A stretch of DNA of 49,189 nt from Oscillospiraceae bacterium (GCA_022797115.1 JAAWKB010000006.1:1-49189); one strand, 5' to 3'; shown: positions 38,694-47,510, numbered from the stretch's first letter. The notes: generated from the sequence alone by a model not told the origin. Numbers and translations are program-made.

Positions 38694-38747
38694 GAACCTG
38701 CTTGGAGAAGCAGCAAAAATTCGCTAATTTTGAGGAGGAAATGCGAC

Positions 38748-39836
38748 ATGAAGTACGAGCGCATTTATAACTTTTCCGCTGGTCCTGCCACGATGCCGGA
38801 GCCTGTCCTGGAGGAAATCCGGGATGAGATGATGAACTACAAGGGTTCTGGTATGTGCGTGATGGAGATGAGCCACCGCTCCAAGGTCTACCAGCAGATC
38901 ATCGACGAGGCCGAACAGGATCTGCGGGACCTGATGCACATCCCCGACAACTACAAGGTCCTGTTCATCCAAGGCGGCGCAACTCTGCAGTTCGCCATGA
39001 TCCCCATGAACCTGATGAAAAACGGCGTTGCCTGCTATGTGGAGACCGGCGCATGGTCCAAGAAGGCCATTAACGAGGCCAAAAAGTATGGCGAGATCCA
39101 TGTGGTGGCCTCCAGCAAGGACCGCAATTACAGCTACATCCCCGACTGCAGCGACCTGGACATCCCGGAGAATGCGGACTATGTCTACATCTGCGAAAAT
39201 GAGACCATCCACGGCGTCACCTGGCCCACGCTGCCCAACACCAAGGGCCATGTCCTGGTCAGCGACCAGAGCTCCATGTTCCTCTCCCGCCCCTGCAACG
39301 TGTCTGACTATGGCATGATCTACGCCGGCGTACAGAAGAATGTAGGTCCGGCCGGCATGGTGGTCGCCATCATCCGGGAGGATCTGATTCGTGACGGCCT
39401 GGACCCCAAGGTCCCCCTCTACCTCAGCTATAAGACCCACGCCGACAACGGCTCCATGTACAATACCCCCAACTGCTGGGCAATCTATGTCTGCGGCAAG
39501 GTATTCAAGTACCTCAAGAGCACCGGCGGTTTGGAGGCCATGGAGAAGCGGAACATTGAGAAAGCCCAGATCCTGTACGACTTCCTGGACAGCTCCAAGA
39601 TGTTCCATGGCACCGTGGACAAGGCGTTCCGCTCCCTGATGAACGTCCCCTTTGTCACCGCTAATGCCGAGCTGGACGCCCAGGTCATCGCCGCCACCAA
39701 GGCTGCCGGATATGACAACCTCAAGGGCCATAAGAGCGTCGGCGGCCTGCGCGCCTCCATCTACAACGCCATGCCCAAGGAGGGTGTGGCGGCCCTGGTG
39801 GAGTTCCTTAAAACATTTGAGGCGGAGAACGGTTAA
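38748..39836 (+). CDS. serC: Phosphoserine aminotransferase
   Basis: 362 residues from ATG 38748 (GAGGAGG nine bases upstream). YNFSAGPATMPEPVL at the N-terminus, EMSHRSKVYQQI, the PLP region VSDQSSMFLSRPCNVSDYG, and the Schiff-base lysine in IYAGVQKNVGPAGMVV are all as in SerC; the C-terminal GHKSVGGLRASIYNA is the substrate-binding segment. It converts 3-phosphohydroxypyruvate and glutamate to phosphoserine. serA follows after about 130 bp on the same strand, an arrangement common in Clostridia. Confidence 0.97.
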   Translation: MKYERIYNFSAGPATMPEPVLEEIRDEMMNYKGSGMCVMEMSHRSKVYQQIIDEAEQDLRDLMHIPDNYKVLFIQGGATLQFAMIPMNLMKNGVACYVETGAWSKKAINEAKKYGEIHVVASSKDRNYSYIPDCSDLDIPENADYVYICENETIHGVTWPTLPNTKGHVLVSDQSSMFLSRPCNVSDYGMIYAGVQKNVGPAGMVVAIIREDLIRDGLDPKVPLYLSYKTHADNGSMYNTPNCWAIYVCGKVFKYLKSTGGLEAMEKRNIEKAQILYDFLDSSKMFHGTVDKAFRSLMNVPFVTANAELDAQVIAATKAAGYDNLKGHKSVGGLRASIYNAMPKEGVAALVEFLKTFEAENG

Positions 39837-39965
39837 GGCAGTTATTCTATTCCCTTCAAAAAAAAGAATTTTGCTCAGTATGTTTTATTACAGACTGCCA
39901 ACTCTCTTTTTGTGCCTTTTCTCTGGAGAAAAAGGCCGGATACTGAAATAACAGGAGAATGATAT

Positions 39966-40877
39966 ATGAAAATTCTGGTTACAGATGGGATGGACAAAAC
40001 CGCTCTGGCGCAGCTGCGCGCCAATGGCCACGAGGTTGTTGAGCAGTTTTATGCCCCCGATGAGCTGGGCCAGGCCCTGCGCGGGTTCGATGCGGTAGTG
40101 GTGCGCAGCGCCACCAAGATCCGCGCCAACCATATTGACGAGGCCAAGGGCGGCCAGCTGCGCTTAATCATCCGCGGCGGCGTGGGCGTGGACAATATCG
40201 ACGTAAAGTACGCCGAGGGCGCTGGCATCACCGTGAAGAATACGCCCCGCGCCTCATCCAATTCCGTGGCGGAGTTGGCTATGGGCCACATGTTCTCCTG
40301 CGCCAGATTCCTGTCCATCGCCGGGCACACGATGCGCGAGGGCAAGTGGGAGAAAAACGCCTACGGCAAGGGCTTTGAGCTGAGCGGCAAGACTCTGGGC
40401 ATCATCGGCTTCGGCCGCATCGGCCGGGCCCTGGGCCGCATTGCCAAGGGCATCGGCATGGAGGTCATTGCCTATAATATCTCCCATGTCCCTGGCATTG
40501 ATGAGCAGATGGGCATGAAGTATGTGGAGCTGGACGAGCTCTTTGCCCGGTCCGACTTCATCTCCCTGCACACCCCCTCCCTCAACGGCGTGAAGATCAT
40601 CTGCAAGGAAAACATTGAAAAGATGAAGGACGGCGTTGTATTTATCAACACCAGCCGCGGGGACAATGTCAATGAGGCCGACCTGCTGGAGGCCCTGGAG
40701 TCCGGTAAGATCCGCGCCGCCGGGCTGGACGTCTACGCCGACGAGCCCGCCACCAACAGCGCCCTCTACAGCCATCCCAACGTCTCCTGCACCCCCCACA
40801 TCGGCGCCGCCACTAAGGAAGCCCAGCAGCGTATCGGCGCGGAGATTGTGGAGATAATCGAGAACTTCGGCAAGTAA
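39966..40877 (+). CDS. serA: D-3-phosphoglycerate dehydrogenase, short form
   Basis: 303 residues. Substrate-domain segment LIIRGGVGVDNIDVKYAE, NAD-binding GFGRIGRALGRIAKG (about 144-158), and the catalytic triad of the D-2-hydroxyacid dehydrogenases: Arg in INTSRGDNV (about 228), Glu in DVYADEPA (about 257) and His in CTPHIGAATKEA (about 279). The C-terminal ACT or regulatory domain found in longer SerA proteins is missing, so serine feedback control by that domain is absent. It performs the first step of serine synthesis and is the partner of serC upstream. The ribosome site (AGGAGAATGATAT) is modest. Confidence 0.93.
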   Translation: MKILVTDGMDKTALAQLRANGHEVVEQFYAPDELGQALRGFDAVVVRSATKIRANHIDEAKGGQLRLIIRGGVGVDNIDVKYAEGAGITVKNTPRASSNSVAELAMGHMFSCARFLSIAGHTMREGKWEKNAYGKGFELSGKTLGIIGFGRIGRALGRIAKGIGMEVIAYNISHVPGIDEQMGMKYVELDELFARSDFISLHTPSLNGVKIICKENIEKMKDGVVFINTSRGDNVNEADLLEALESGKIRAAGLDVYADEPATNSALYSHPNVSCTPHIGAATKEAQQRIGAEIVEIIENFGK

Positions 40878-40933
40878 CCGTGTGCGCCGCCCCCTGCTGA
40901 TGGGGACGGGAAAGCCTTTCATTTTTGTCTGAA

Positions 40934-40968
40934 CAGGGCCGCTCCAAGGAAATCTTGGGGCGGCCCTG
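40934..40968 (+). terminator. Terminator of serC-serA
   Basis: CAGGGCCGCTCCAAG pairs with CTTGGGGCGGCCCTG (15 bp, one wobble, 5-nt loop). The T-tract is weak. Between it and the next gene (to 41174) I see only a possible promoter (TTGCCA, 17 bp, TAAACT near 41012-41040). Confidence 0.7.
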
Positions 40969-41174
40969 CTTCCTGGATGGACAGCTTTGCGTAAAATTAT
41001 AAAGATAGGCTTGCCAAACCGCCCGCTTTTGTATAAACTGGTATTATCGTCAAAGCGATTGAAACAGAGTAACGTTCAAGGGGAAGATGTGTCAATAGCC
41101 TTGCTGGGGCCCCTCATCTCTTTTTACGCTTTCTCAACCGCGTTGACTATACGCAATGGCAAGGAGGCGGGTCT

Positions 41175-42455
41175 ATGGCAGAAGGGACTATCCAGAAAAA
41201 CGGGGAATTGCTGAGCCGGAAGCTGGAACGGCTGCTGTTTGCAGTGGTAGGGCTGCTGCTGGTTTTCGCGGTACTGGCCCAGCCAGAGCTGTCGCTGCTG
41301 GCCGGATTCCTGCAAATCCAGATCAGCGAGACAGGGCTGATTACCGACCCCATGGCTACCGGCGGCGTAGGTGCGGCCCTCTTAAACGCGGCTATGGTGC
41401 TGCTGCTGAGTACCTTGCTCATCCGATGGATGAAGCTCCCCTTCACCGGTACGACCCTGGCGTGCCTGTTTTTAATGGCAGGCTTCGCCCTGCTGGGGAA
41501 AAACCTGGTCAACATCGCCCCGATTGTTGTGGGCGGATGGCTTCACGCCCTGTACAGGCGGGAAAAATTTGCCAAATACGTCTATCTGACGCTGTATGGC
41601 ACCTGCCTCTCCCCTATGGTCAGTTTCTTGATGGTCCGGGCCCGTCCAGGCTTCCGGTGGGTAGCGATGGGGCTGTGCGGCCTGACCATCGGTTTCCTCC
41701 TGCCTGCCATCGCCCGCTTTACCACCAGAATCCACCAGGGCTACAACCTCTACAACGTGGGCTTTGCCGCAGGCATCCTGGGACTGGGCATGGCCAGTAT
41801 CCTCAAGGGCTTTGGGGTGGAGTTCGCCTCCGTGGGGAGCTGGAGCCAGGAGGGCCACTGGCTGCTGTGCGCGATGATGGTATTATTGCTGGGCGGCCTG
41901 TTTGCCTGCGGCGCGGCCTTGGGCTGCCGCAGCTGGCAGGATTACCGCCGCATCCTCCACCACTCGGGCCGTGCGGTAGCGGACTTTGTCGTCCTGGACG
42001 GGGCCGCCCCCACCCTGGTCAATATGGCGCTGGTGGGCGCAATTGGCCTGGGATACCTGCTGGCCCTGTATCCCCAAGGGGTGCGGCTCAACGGGCCGCT
42101 GGTCTGCTGCCTGTTCGCCATGACCGGGTTCGGGGCCTTCGGGAAGCACCCGCGCAACGTCATCCCAGTGATGGCGGGGGCTGTGCTGGCGGCGCTGATT
42201 ATGATCCATGTGCCCATCACCTCCCCGGGCGTGCTGCTGGCTACGCTACTGTGTACCTGCCTGGCCCCGATTGCGGGACAGTTCGGCTGGTACTGGGGCG
42301 TTGCCGCCGGGTTCGTCCACATGACCATTGTCCAGAACACCAGCATCCTCCACGGAGGAATGAATCTATACAATAACGGCTTTGCCGCAGGGCTTGTCTG
42401 TATCCTGATGATCCCCATCATTGAAGCGGTGAAGCCGGAGCCAACTGAGGAGTAA
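41175..42455 (+). CDS. DUF1576 polytopic membrane protein
   Basis: 426 residues with about 11-12 hydrophobic segments. Two internal halves repeat: the motif GYNLYNVGFAAGILGLG (about 195) recurs as GMNLYNNGFAAGLVCIL (about 395), and AGFALLGKNLVNIAPIVVGG (about 102) recurs as TGFGAFGKHPRNVIPVMAG (about 317). This internal duplication with conserved Asn/Gly is transporter-like and is typical of DUF1576; the substrate is unknown. AAGGAGG is seven bases before the ATG. The next gene starts 5 bp after its stop, so they are co-transcribed. Confidence 0.85.
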   Translation: MAEGTIQKNGELLSRKLERLLFAVVGLLLVFAVLAQPELSLLAGFLQIQISETGLITDPMATGGVGAALLNAAMVLLLSTLLIRWMKLPFTGTTLACLFLMAGFALLGKNLVNIAPIVVGGWLHALYRREKFAKYVYLTLYGTCLSPMVSFLMVRARPGFRWVAMGLCGLTIGFLLPAIARFTTRIHQGYNLYNVGFAAGILGLGMASILKGFGVEFASVGSWSQEGHWLLCAMMVLLLGGLFACGAALGCRSWQDYRRILHHSGRAVADFVVLDGAAPTLVNMALVGAIGLGYLLALYPQGVRLNGPLVCCLFAMTGFGAFGKHPRNVIPVMAGAVLAALIMIHVPITSPGVLLATLLCTCLAPIAGQFGWYWGVAAGFVHMTIVQNTSILHGGMNLYNNGFAAGLVCILMIPIIEAVKPEPTEE

Positions 42456-42460
42456 GCAAC

Positions 42461-42823
42461 ATGAAAAAACGCATGAACATGGCCCGCAGAAGGATGAACC
42501 ATGTCATTAATGAGCTCAACCACGCCCTGTTTCTGTCTGGCTGCCAGGAGATTTCCCTGCGGCTGCTCCGGGAGGAGGGCGGCCTGCGGCTGATCATCCA
42601 GGCGAGCTTCGCACCGGAGTCCGCCCACGCCATGGAGCGCACAGCCGCCCTGCTCCAGCCCGCTGTCAGGAACCCCGCCCTGGTGGAGACCTACTGGGAG
42701 CTGGCCGGAGAGGACCAGTACACCAGCGACAGCGAGATGGCCCTTGTGGGACAGATGCTGGATACCGCAGAAGTGCTGTTGGATGGCAATGATGTGCGCA
42801 TGGACCTGTATATTTCCTTTTGA
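42461..42823 (+). CDS. Small soluble protein linked to the DUF1576 gene
   Basis: 120 residues, no membrane segment. An arginine-rich start (MKKRMNMARRRMNHVINELN) leads to alternating strands and helices (EISLRLLREEGGLRLIIQASF, VETYWELAGEDQYTSDSEMALVGQML, DVRMDLYISF). I do not recognise the family. Its start codon is 5 bp after the DUF1576 stop, so a functional link is likely; a cytosolic regulator or accessory of the membrane protein is a guess. Confidence 0.7.
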   Translation: MKKRMNMARRRMNHVINELNHALFLSGCQEISLRLLREEGGLRLIIQASFAPESAHAMERTAALLQPAVRNPALVETYWELAGEDQYTSDSEMALVGQMLDTAEVLLDGNDVRMDLYISF

Positions 42824-42865
42824 CCGGCCTGCCTGCGGAGACGCACGCTCCCTTCTGTACGCCTG

Positions 42866-42898
42866 CCTGGAGAACCGCCTATGGTTCTCCAGGTTTTT
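42866..42898 (+). terminator. Terminator of the DUF1576 unit
   Basis: An 11-bp perfect stem CCTGGAGAACC with GGTTCTCCAGG (6-nt loop), followed by TTTTTCTTC. Confidence 0.9.
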
Positions 42899-43078
42899 CT
42901 TCTCTACCCCCATGCAGCTTGCTGATTCAGCCGCCCTCCATCCCGGAGAGGATTTCCGCCTCCGGAAGGGCTTTGTCAAATAGTGGGGCCGCGCCCCATC
43001 TTTTTCGTCCCGGCACCTATACATTGCGCGTCAAAAGAGGTACAATAGCAATACATCCACAGAAAGCGGAGGTTTCCC

Positions 43079-44785
43079 ATGAGAACAGCTGAAGAACTGC
43101 GCACCAGCCTGCGCGCCATCGACCGCCGGAGCTATCCCGCCTATAAGTCCCTGGCAGGCAGCTTCTCCTTCGGCCGGTATATCCTGAACATCGAGCACAT
43201 CCAGGGCGATCCCTTTGCCGCGCCCTCCCAGCTCAGCGTCACCGTGGACCGCCGGGCTGCCGCCTTCCCTGCCGCCTGCTATGACACCCCCTGGAACCGG
43301 GCCGCGCTGGAGGACTATCTGCTCCGGCGGTTCAGCCGCCAGGCCGGACGGTTCTCCCACCAGGCCAAGGGTTCCGGGAAAAGCGGCGTCCTCGCCGTCA
43401 ACATCCCCGGCCAGGAGGTGCTGGAACGGACGGACTGCGAGGTGCGCTCCGGGTCAGTCACCCTCCGCTTTGAGGTGGGGTTCCCCGCCAATGGGCGGAC
43501 GATCAATGCCAGGGAATTGGAAAAAATCCTGTTTGAGTTCATCCCTGTCTGCGTGGAGCAGGGCCTGCTCTATGCCACAACCCCCAAACCGGAGCTGACC
43601 CAGACCATCCATCTGTCAGAGGACCGGCATTTTATCCGGGACGAGCTGGCGCGGCTGGGACTGGCCGCTTTCGTGGCGGACGGCTCAATCCTGCCCAGGG
43701 AGAGCGGCGTCTCAGACCGGCCTATGGAAAACGCTGTCCCCTTCCAATCCCCCGCATCCCTGGCTGTCACGCTGGAGCTGCCCCACCGCGGCCCTGTCCG
43801 GGGTATGGGAATCCCCCGCGGCATTACCCTGATCGCAGGCGGGGGCTACCACGGCAAATCCACCCTGCTGAAGGCCCTGGAGCGGGGCGTCTACGACCAC
43901 ATCGCCGGGGATGGCAGGGAGTATGTCATCACCGACAGCACCGCCGTCAAAATTCGGGCAGAGGATGGCCGGAAGGTAACGGATACGGACATCTCCCTCT
44001 TCATCAACCACCTGCCCAGCGGACGGGATACGACCCGGTTTTCCACGCTGGACGCCAGCGGGAGCACCTCCCAGGCGGCCAACATCGTGGAGGCTCTGGA
44101 GGCGGGCAGCAGGCTGCTGCTGATGGACGAGGATACGTCCGCCACCAATTTCATGGTCCGGGATGAGCTGATGCAGGCGGTGATCTCCCGGGACCGGGAG
44201 CCGATCACACCGTTTTTGGAGCGTGCGGCGGACCTCTATCAAAAAGCCGGGGTGTCCCTCATCCTTGTCGTGGGGAGCTGCGGCGCATACTTCCACATTG
44301 CAGACCATGTGGTGCAGATGGACGCCTATTGCGCCAAGGATATCACCGCCTGCGCAAAGGCGGCGCTGGAGGGCCGGCCGGCCCCCGCGCTCTCCGCCCC
44401 GCATTTCCACCTGCCTGCCAACCGGCGGGCCATCGACCTCTCCGGCGCCAGTCAGACCCGGAGGAACTACCGCGGCGACAGCTATGTACGGGAACGGCTG
44501 AAGGTCAAGCGGTTCGGGAAAACAGCCTTCTCCGTGGGGGACCGGGAGCTGGACCTGCGCTATGTGGAACAGCTCGTGGACGGCGGGCAGACCCAGGCCC
44601 TGGCCTACATGGTGCGGTATGCCCGGGAAAACCTGGCTGGCCTGCACATGGACGAAGTGGCGGCGGCGCTGATGAAAACCGTGAAGGAAAAGGGGCTCGG
44701 CGGCATTTGCGGCAGCAATGTGATCCCCGCCGGGCTGGCCCTGCCCCGGCCACAGGAGATTTTTGCCTGTTTTAACCGATATTGA
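43079..44785 (+). CDS. ABC-class ATPase (COG3044/PF09818 type)
   Basis: 568 residues, soluble. The N-terminal region (about 1-240) has SYPAYKSLAGSFSFGRYILNIEHIQGDPFA, split here as recognised pieces, typical of predicted ABC-class ATPases; the ATPase core follows with Walker A GGGYHGKSTLLKAL (about 252-265), a signature-like DASGSTSQAANIVEALEAG, Walker B RLLLMDEDTSATNF (about 343) and the conserved C-terminal part (KRFGKTAFSVGDRELDLRY). The ATP site is unusual in being embedded in one chain without transmembrane partners; a nucleic-acid role is suspected from distant relatives (family knowledge, weak). GGAGG is six bases before the ATG. It stands alone between two terminators. Confidence 0.85.
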   Translation: MRTAEELRTSLRAIDRRSYPAYKSLAGSFSFGRYILNIEHIQGDPFAAPSQLSVTVDRRAAAFPAACYDTPWNRAALEDYLLRRFSRQAGRFSHQAKGSGKSGVLAVNIPGQEVLERTDCEVRSGSVTLRFEVGFPANGRTINARELEKILFEFIPVCVEQGLLYATTPKPELTQTIHLSEDRHFIRDELARLGLAAFVADGSILPRESGVSDRPMENAVPFQSPASLAVTLELPHRGPVRGMGIPRGITLIAGGGYHGKSTLLKALERGVYDHIAGDGREYVITDSTAVKIRAEDGRKVTDTDISLFINHLPSGRDTTRFSTLDASGSTSQAANIVEALEAGSRLLLMDEDTSATNFMVRDELMQAVISRDREPITPFLERAADLYQKAGVSLILVVGSCGAYFHIADHVVQMDAYCAKDITACAKAALEGRPAPALSAPHFHLPANRRAIDLSGASQTRRNYRGDSYVRERLKVKRFGKTAFSVGDRELDLRYVEQLVDGGQTQALAYMVRYARENLAGLHMDEVAAALMKTVKEKGLGGICGSNVIPAGLALPRPQEIFACFNRY

Positions 44786-44839
44786 CACGCTTTCCCCAGA
44801 TACCCGTTTTTTCCTGGGTGCTGCGGTATGTGAAAAATC

Positions 44840-44874
44840 AAGGCCAGCCGTACCACTGCGGTACGGCTGGCCTT
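44840..44874. terminator. Bidirectional terminator, ABC-class ATPase / GDPD
   Basis: A 15-bp perfect stem AAGGCCAGCCGTACC with GGTACGGCTGGCCTT (5-nt loop) lies between the convergent genes. Confidence 0.85.
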
Positions 44875-44916
44875 AGACCTGCCTCCATCTTCCTGGGGCG
44901 CCTGTTTTCCCGCCTA

Positions 44917-45951
44917 TCACAGCTTTACTGTGGTATCCCCCTGGATCTTTTTGCGCACCAGGTCGCCGGGCGTCAGGCTGTCTGTATATATGCCGCTGAC
45001 CCCCTCCTCCAAGAATGCACGGGCTTGTCCCTGGTCGTTGACCGTATGGGTGTAGACCTTGATCCCATATTCCTGGGCGATTGCGGCAAAGGAGGGCTTC
45101 CACCAGCTGTCCCACATGGTTATGCCCTCAATACCCCATTTGGCACAGAAGGCGGCCTTCTCCCGGAACGCAGCATCCGTGCGTGAGAAGCCCTCAGCGT
45201 ACAGCGTATAAATATAGTGGGGAAAGCGGTAGATATTGTTCAGTGCGGAGAGCATATTGCTGCTATAGATCTGGATAACGATCCGGTCAAACAGATACGT
45301 GAGCCCCAGCTCCCGTGCATCCCGCATCATGGCGTCGAACTGGATGAAAAACACATCCGAATCTGTAAACTTGGTGTCAGTAATGATACAGATATCCGGA
45401 TATTCCTCCATCAGCAGCAGAAGATCCCGGAAGGAGAGGGGCGTATATTGCCCCAGGATGGGCTCGGAGACAAACTTGTCCCGCGTGGGGATATTGGCCC
45501 AGCTGATCCCCCTCTGCCAGTCGGCGTGCCACCAGTCATGGCGCAGCACCACCTCCCCATCCCGTGTCAAACGCAGGTCCACCTCAAAAACCCGTGTACC
45601 TGCCGCATACTGCGCCTCAAATGCCTCCAGGCAGTTGGGTGTCGTCAGCTCTCCGATGGCCCCCATACCGTGGGCGATAATCTGTGTGCTGTCCAAAATG
45701 TCCACAGCAGACAGCGCCCCTTCCGGCGGCTCCTTTTCCTGGATTTCACCCGCCTCCTCCAAGGGGGATTCCTCTGTATCCGGCAGCTCCTCCGAAACCT
45801 CCTGTACAGCCGCTATGCGCATAGGCGCGGCGCTGCCTTGGCGGGCCGGGGGCGCGGGGATATCGCGGGGAACCAGGGCGCCTGCCAGCAAAGGGAGCAG
45901 GGCGAGCGCGCAGCCGGCAGCAGCCAACGCCTGCTTGTTTGCCTTTGTCAT
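44917..45951 (-). CDS. Membrane-anchored glycerophosphodiester phosphodiesterase
   Basis: 344 residues. An N-terminal hydrophobic segment (ALAAAGCALALLPLLAGALV, about 8-27) acts as anchor or signal; residues about 30-85 form a Glu/Pro-rich linker. The GDPD TIM barrel follows: His94 in IIAHGMGAIG, Glu123 and Asp125 in VFEVDLRLTRDG, His138 in VVLRHDWWH, and the later ITDTKFTDS and GVSGIYTDSLTP strands. The canonical HRG tripeptide is HGM here, so the arginine is absent; this variant occurs in the extracytoplasmic branch (recalled). It hydrolyses glycerophosphodiesters, perhaps from teichoic acid or phospholipid. ATG 45951 has GAGGAGG upstream. Confidence 0.88.
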   Translation of the reverse strand: MTKANKQALAAAGCALALLPLLAGALVPRDIPAPPARQGSAAPMRIAAVQEVSEELPDTEESPLEEAGEIQEKEPPEGALSAVDILDSTQIIAHGMGAIGELTTPNCLEAFEAQYAAGTRVFEVDLRLTRDGEVVLRHDWWHADWQRGISWANIPTRDKFVSEPILGQYTPLSFRDLLLLMEEYPDICIITDTKFTDSDVFFIQFDAMMRDARELGLTYLFDRIVIQIYSSNMLSALNNIYRFPHYIYTLYAEGFSRTDAAFREKAAFCAKWGIEGITMWDSWWKPSFAAIAQEYGIKVYTHTVNDQGQARAFLEEGVSGIYTDSLTPGDLVRKKIQGDTTVKL

Positions 45952-45986
45952 AAAAACCTCCTCAAGGAATCTGTTTGTTGCACCCT

Positions 45987-46016
45987 ATTGTAACACGCCC
46001 AGCGGGGGAAAGTCCA
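45987..46016 (-). promoter_or_regulatory. Candidate promoter of the GDPD gene
   Basis: Minus-strand -35 TGGACT (46011-46016), 18-bp spacer, -10 TACAAT (45987-45992), about 36 bp before the ATG. Confidence 0.5.
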
Positions 46017-46099
46017 GCATCTTTTCCATAGGTCCCTTTTGAGAAAAGCATTGCTGTTATCATCGGCTCAACAATCTGGAAGTTGTGAAGGAGTAAACG

Positions 46100-46383
46100 A
46101 TGTCTCTACACGATTTAATTGTCAAGGAATTTGAGCGAACAAAATCACTATCAGCGTTGATTTATTTAATCAACATGGGAGAGAAATCGAATTTTTATTT
46201 GAAGGAAACAGATATTTCTTGTCTCGCAGTAATTCTCAAAAAAGAGTCTCTCTTTGGAGTTGCCCGGGTCAAGAAGAACAAAGTTTTGATACTACAGAGG
46301 AACTGATTGAAAAAGCAACGATGCGAAATGATGTTATCCTGTTAGATGCCCTACCTCAAATTCAATTGGAAACCATATTTTAA
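46100..46383 (+). pseudogene. AT-rich small gene with a frameshift
   Basis: The ribosome site AAGGAG and ATG 46100 start MSLHDLIVKEFERTKSLSA and the frame reaches LIYLINMG, after which this frame becomes unlikely and stops at 46306. In the -1 frame from about 46177 the sequence continues as GREIEFLFEGNRYFLSRSNS, SLWSCPGQEEQSF, DTTEELIEKATMRND and ends QIQLETIF at TAA 46381-46383, giving a coherent protein of about 94 residues. One inserted base near GGGAGAG (46177-46183) would restore it. The DNA is visibly richer in A/T than the flanks, which suggests acquisition from another genome. I have no function for it; the design recalls small cytosolic proteins carried on mobile DNA. Confidence 0.75.
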
Positions 46384-46473
46384 CAACTGTGGACATTTAG
46401 GCAAATCGGCCCTCAGCAGCGCCAATCTGAAACGGAGCTCCGCAGCCGCGCAGAATGGCTGCCAATAAAATTT

Positions 46474-46537
46474 GCCCCTTAAGGGGCGGCCCGCAACGGC
46501 AATGCAGTCTGCATCCCTTTCGGGCCCCTTAAGGGGC
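46474..46537. repeat. Nested palindromic repeat element
   Basis: Two identical perfect 14-bp palindromes GCCCCTTAAGGGGC lie at 46474-46487 and 46524-46537. Between them are arms GGCCCG and CGGGCC and a central 13-bp palindrome ATGCAGTCTGCAT (46502-46514). The whole could fold as one cruciform. It looks like a dispersed intergenic repeat (REP/MITE type), located between the broken AT-rich gene and the M23 gene. Confidence 0.6.
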
Positions 46538-46573
46538 TTGGCCTGAAACAAGCTCTCATCGAGCCCACTCCAT

Positions 46574-46592
46574 CCACCGGCCCGGCCGGTGG
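46574..46592. repeat. 19-bp palindrome
   Basis: CCACCGGCC and GGCCGGTGG around a single C, with outer GAG/CTC. It lies 12 bp after the M23 peptidase stop on the minus strand and may end that transcript or belong to the adjacent repeat. Confidence 0.5.
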
Positions 46593-46603
46593 CTCCGGCC
46601 CAT

Positions 46604-47368
46604 TTATCCAAGAAACTCCGCAGGGTCCACAGCCTCCCCGTCCTTCGTGACGGAGAAATGGAGGTGTGCGCCCAGCCCGGCTTCGGACAGAGAGGTATTC
46701 CCCACTGTACCGATGACTGCACCGGCGGAAACTGTATCCCCAGCCAGAACGGCAGTCTCCGGCTGGAGGCTGGCGTAGGTGGTGACATAGCCATTGTGGT
46801 GATCCACCACAACTGTCGTGCCCAGCCGCCCGTCTTCCTCCACGGAGAGGACTGTGCCAGCGGCAGTGGCCGCTACCACAGCGCCTGCGGCGGCCTGGAT
46901 GTCGATCCCATCGTGGGTGCGCCAGTCGCCCAGGGTGGCGTCATAGGTCAGCTGATCTATAGAGAACACCGCCACCGTGTCCCCGGCCAGGGGGGAAACC
47001 ACCGCCATGGGTTCCTCCGCAATAGAGGGCTCCGTCCCTGCCGTGGGGAGGGCGGGTTCCTCACCGGAGACAGGTTCCGTCTCCTGATCGGGCTCCACCG
47101 CCGTCTGGACTGGGGGATGCTCCACGGCTACGGGGACGTCGGAGATCACAGGCCGGGCTGGGGGTTCCTCCGGCGCGGCCACGCTCTGGGCTGGGCCGGG
47201 GTCCGTCTGGCCCACGTTCTGGGCAGGTTCATTGTCAAGCTCCGGTTCATTGTTCAGCAGGGCGAAATAGCCAACCACTCCGGCTGCGACTACGCAGACG
47301 AGCAGGGCTATGTAGAAGCCCATGCCGCCGAAGAGGGAGGAAGCCTGCCGCTTACCTCTGTTGTCCAT
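46604..47368 (-). CDS. SpoIIQ-like M23 (LytM) peptidase
   Basis: 254 residues from ATG 47368 (AAGGAAG about seven bases upstream; two earlier in-frame ATGs are less well placed). One N-terminal membrane helix (MGFYIALLVCVVAAGVVGYFALL, about 16-38), a Pro/Glu/Thr-rich linker (about 40-125) and a LytM domain with the zinc motifs HDGID (His-x-x-x-Asp) and HLHF (His-x-His), both intact. The single helix, linker and M23 domain match clostridial SpoIIQ, which pairs with SpoIIIAH across the forespore membranes; a general wall hydrolase is the alternative. Given the many sporulation genes here I favour SpoIIQ, but no neighbour proves it. Confidence 0.75.
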   Translation of the reverse strand: MDNRGKRQASSLFGGMGFYIALLVCVVAAGVVGYFALLNNEPELDNEPAQNVGQTDPGPAQSVAAPEEPPARPVISDVPVAVEHPPVQTAVEPDQETEPVSGEEPALPTAGTEPSIAEEPMAVVSPLAGDTVAVFSIDQLTYDATLGDWRTHDGIDIQAAAGAVVAATAAGTVLSVEEDGRLGTTVVVDHHNGYVTTYASLQPETAVLAGDTVSAGAVIGTVGNTSLSEAGLGAHLHFSVTKDGEAVDPAEFLG

Positions 47369-47425
47369 GCATATTCTTCCTTTCATCATCCTGCCGCCCT
47401 GGCGGGCGGTTGTTGTGGAGGGAAG

Positions 47426-47464
47426 AAACCCCTCCAGCCACATTGTGCGCGGCTGGAGGGGTTT
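47426..47464 (-). terminator. Terminator of pyrB-pyrI
   Basis: AAACCCCTCCAGCC pairs with GGCTGGAGGGGTTT (14 bp, 11-nt loop); it sits about 50 bp after the pyrI stop on the minus strand and upstream of the M23 gene. Confidence 0.8.
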
Positions 47465-47510
47465 TTATGCAATGGCATGGGGAAAATTTTTCACTGGCGG
47501 GAAAGACGCC

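Noticed and set aside
38603-38747. A T-box or other amino-acid riboswitch before serC.
   Set aside because: The predicted promoter leaves only about 50 nt of leader and no T-box motif is seen.
41045-41174. A riboswitch or short leader ORF before the DUF1576 gene.
   Set aside because: A possible Met-Cys-Gln ORF exists, but no terminator or known aptamer pattern supports regulation.
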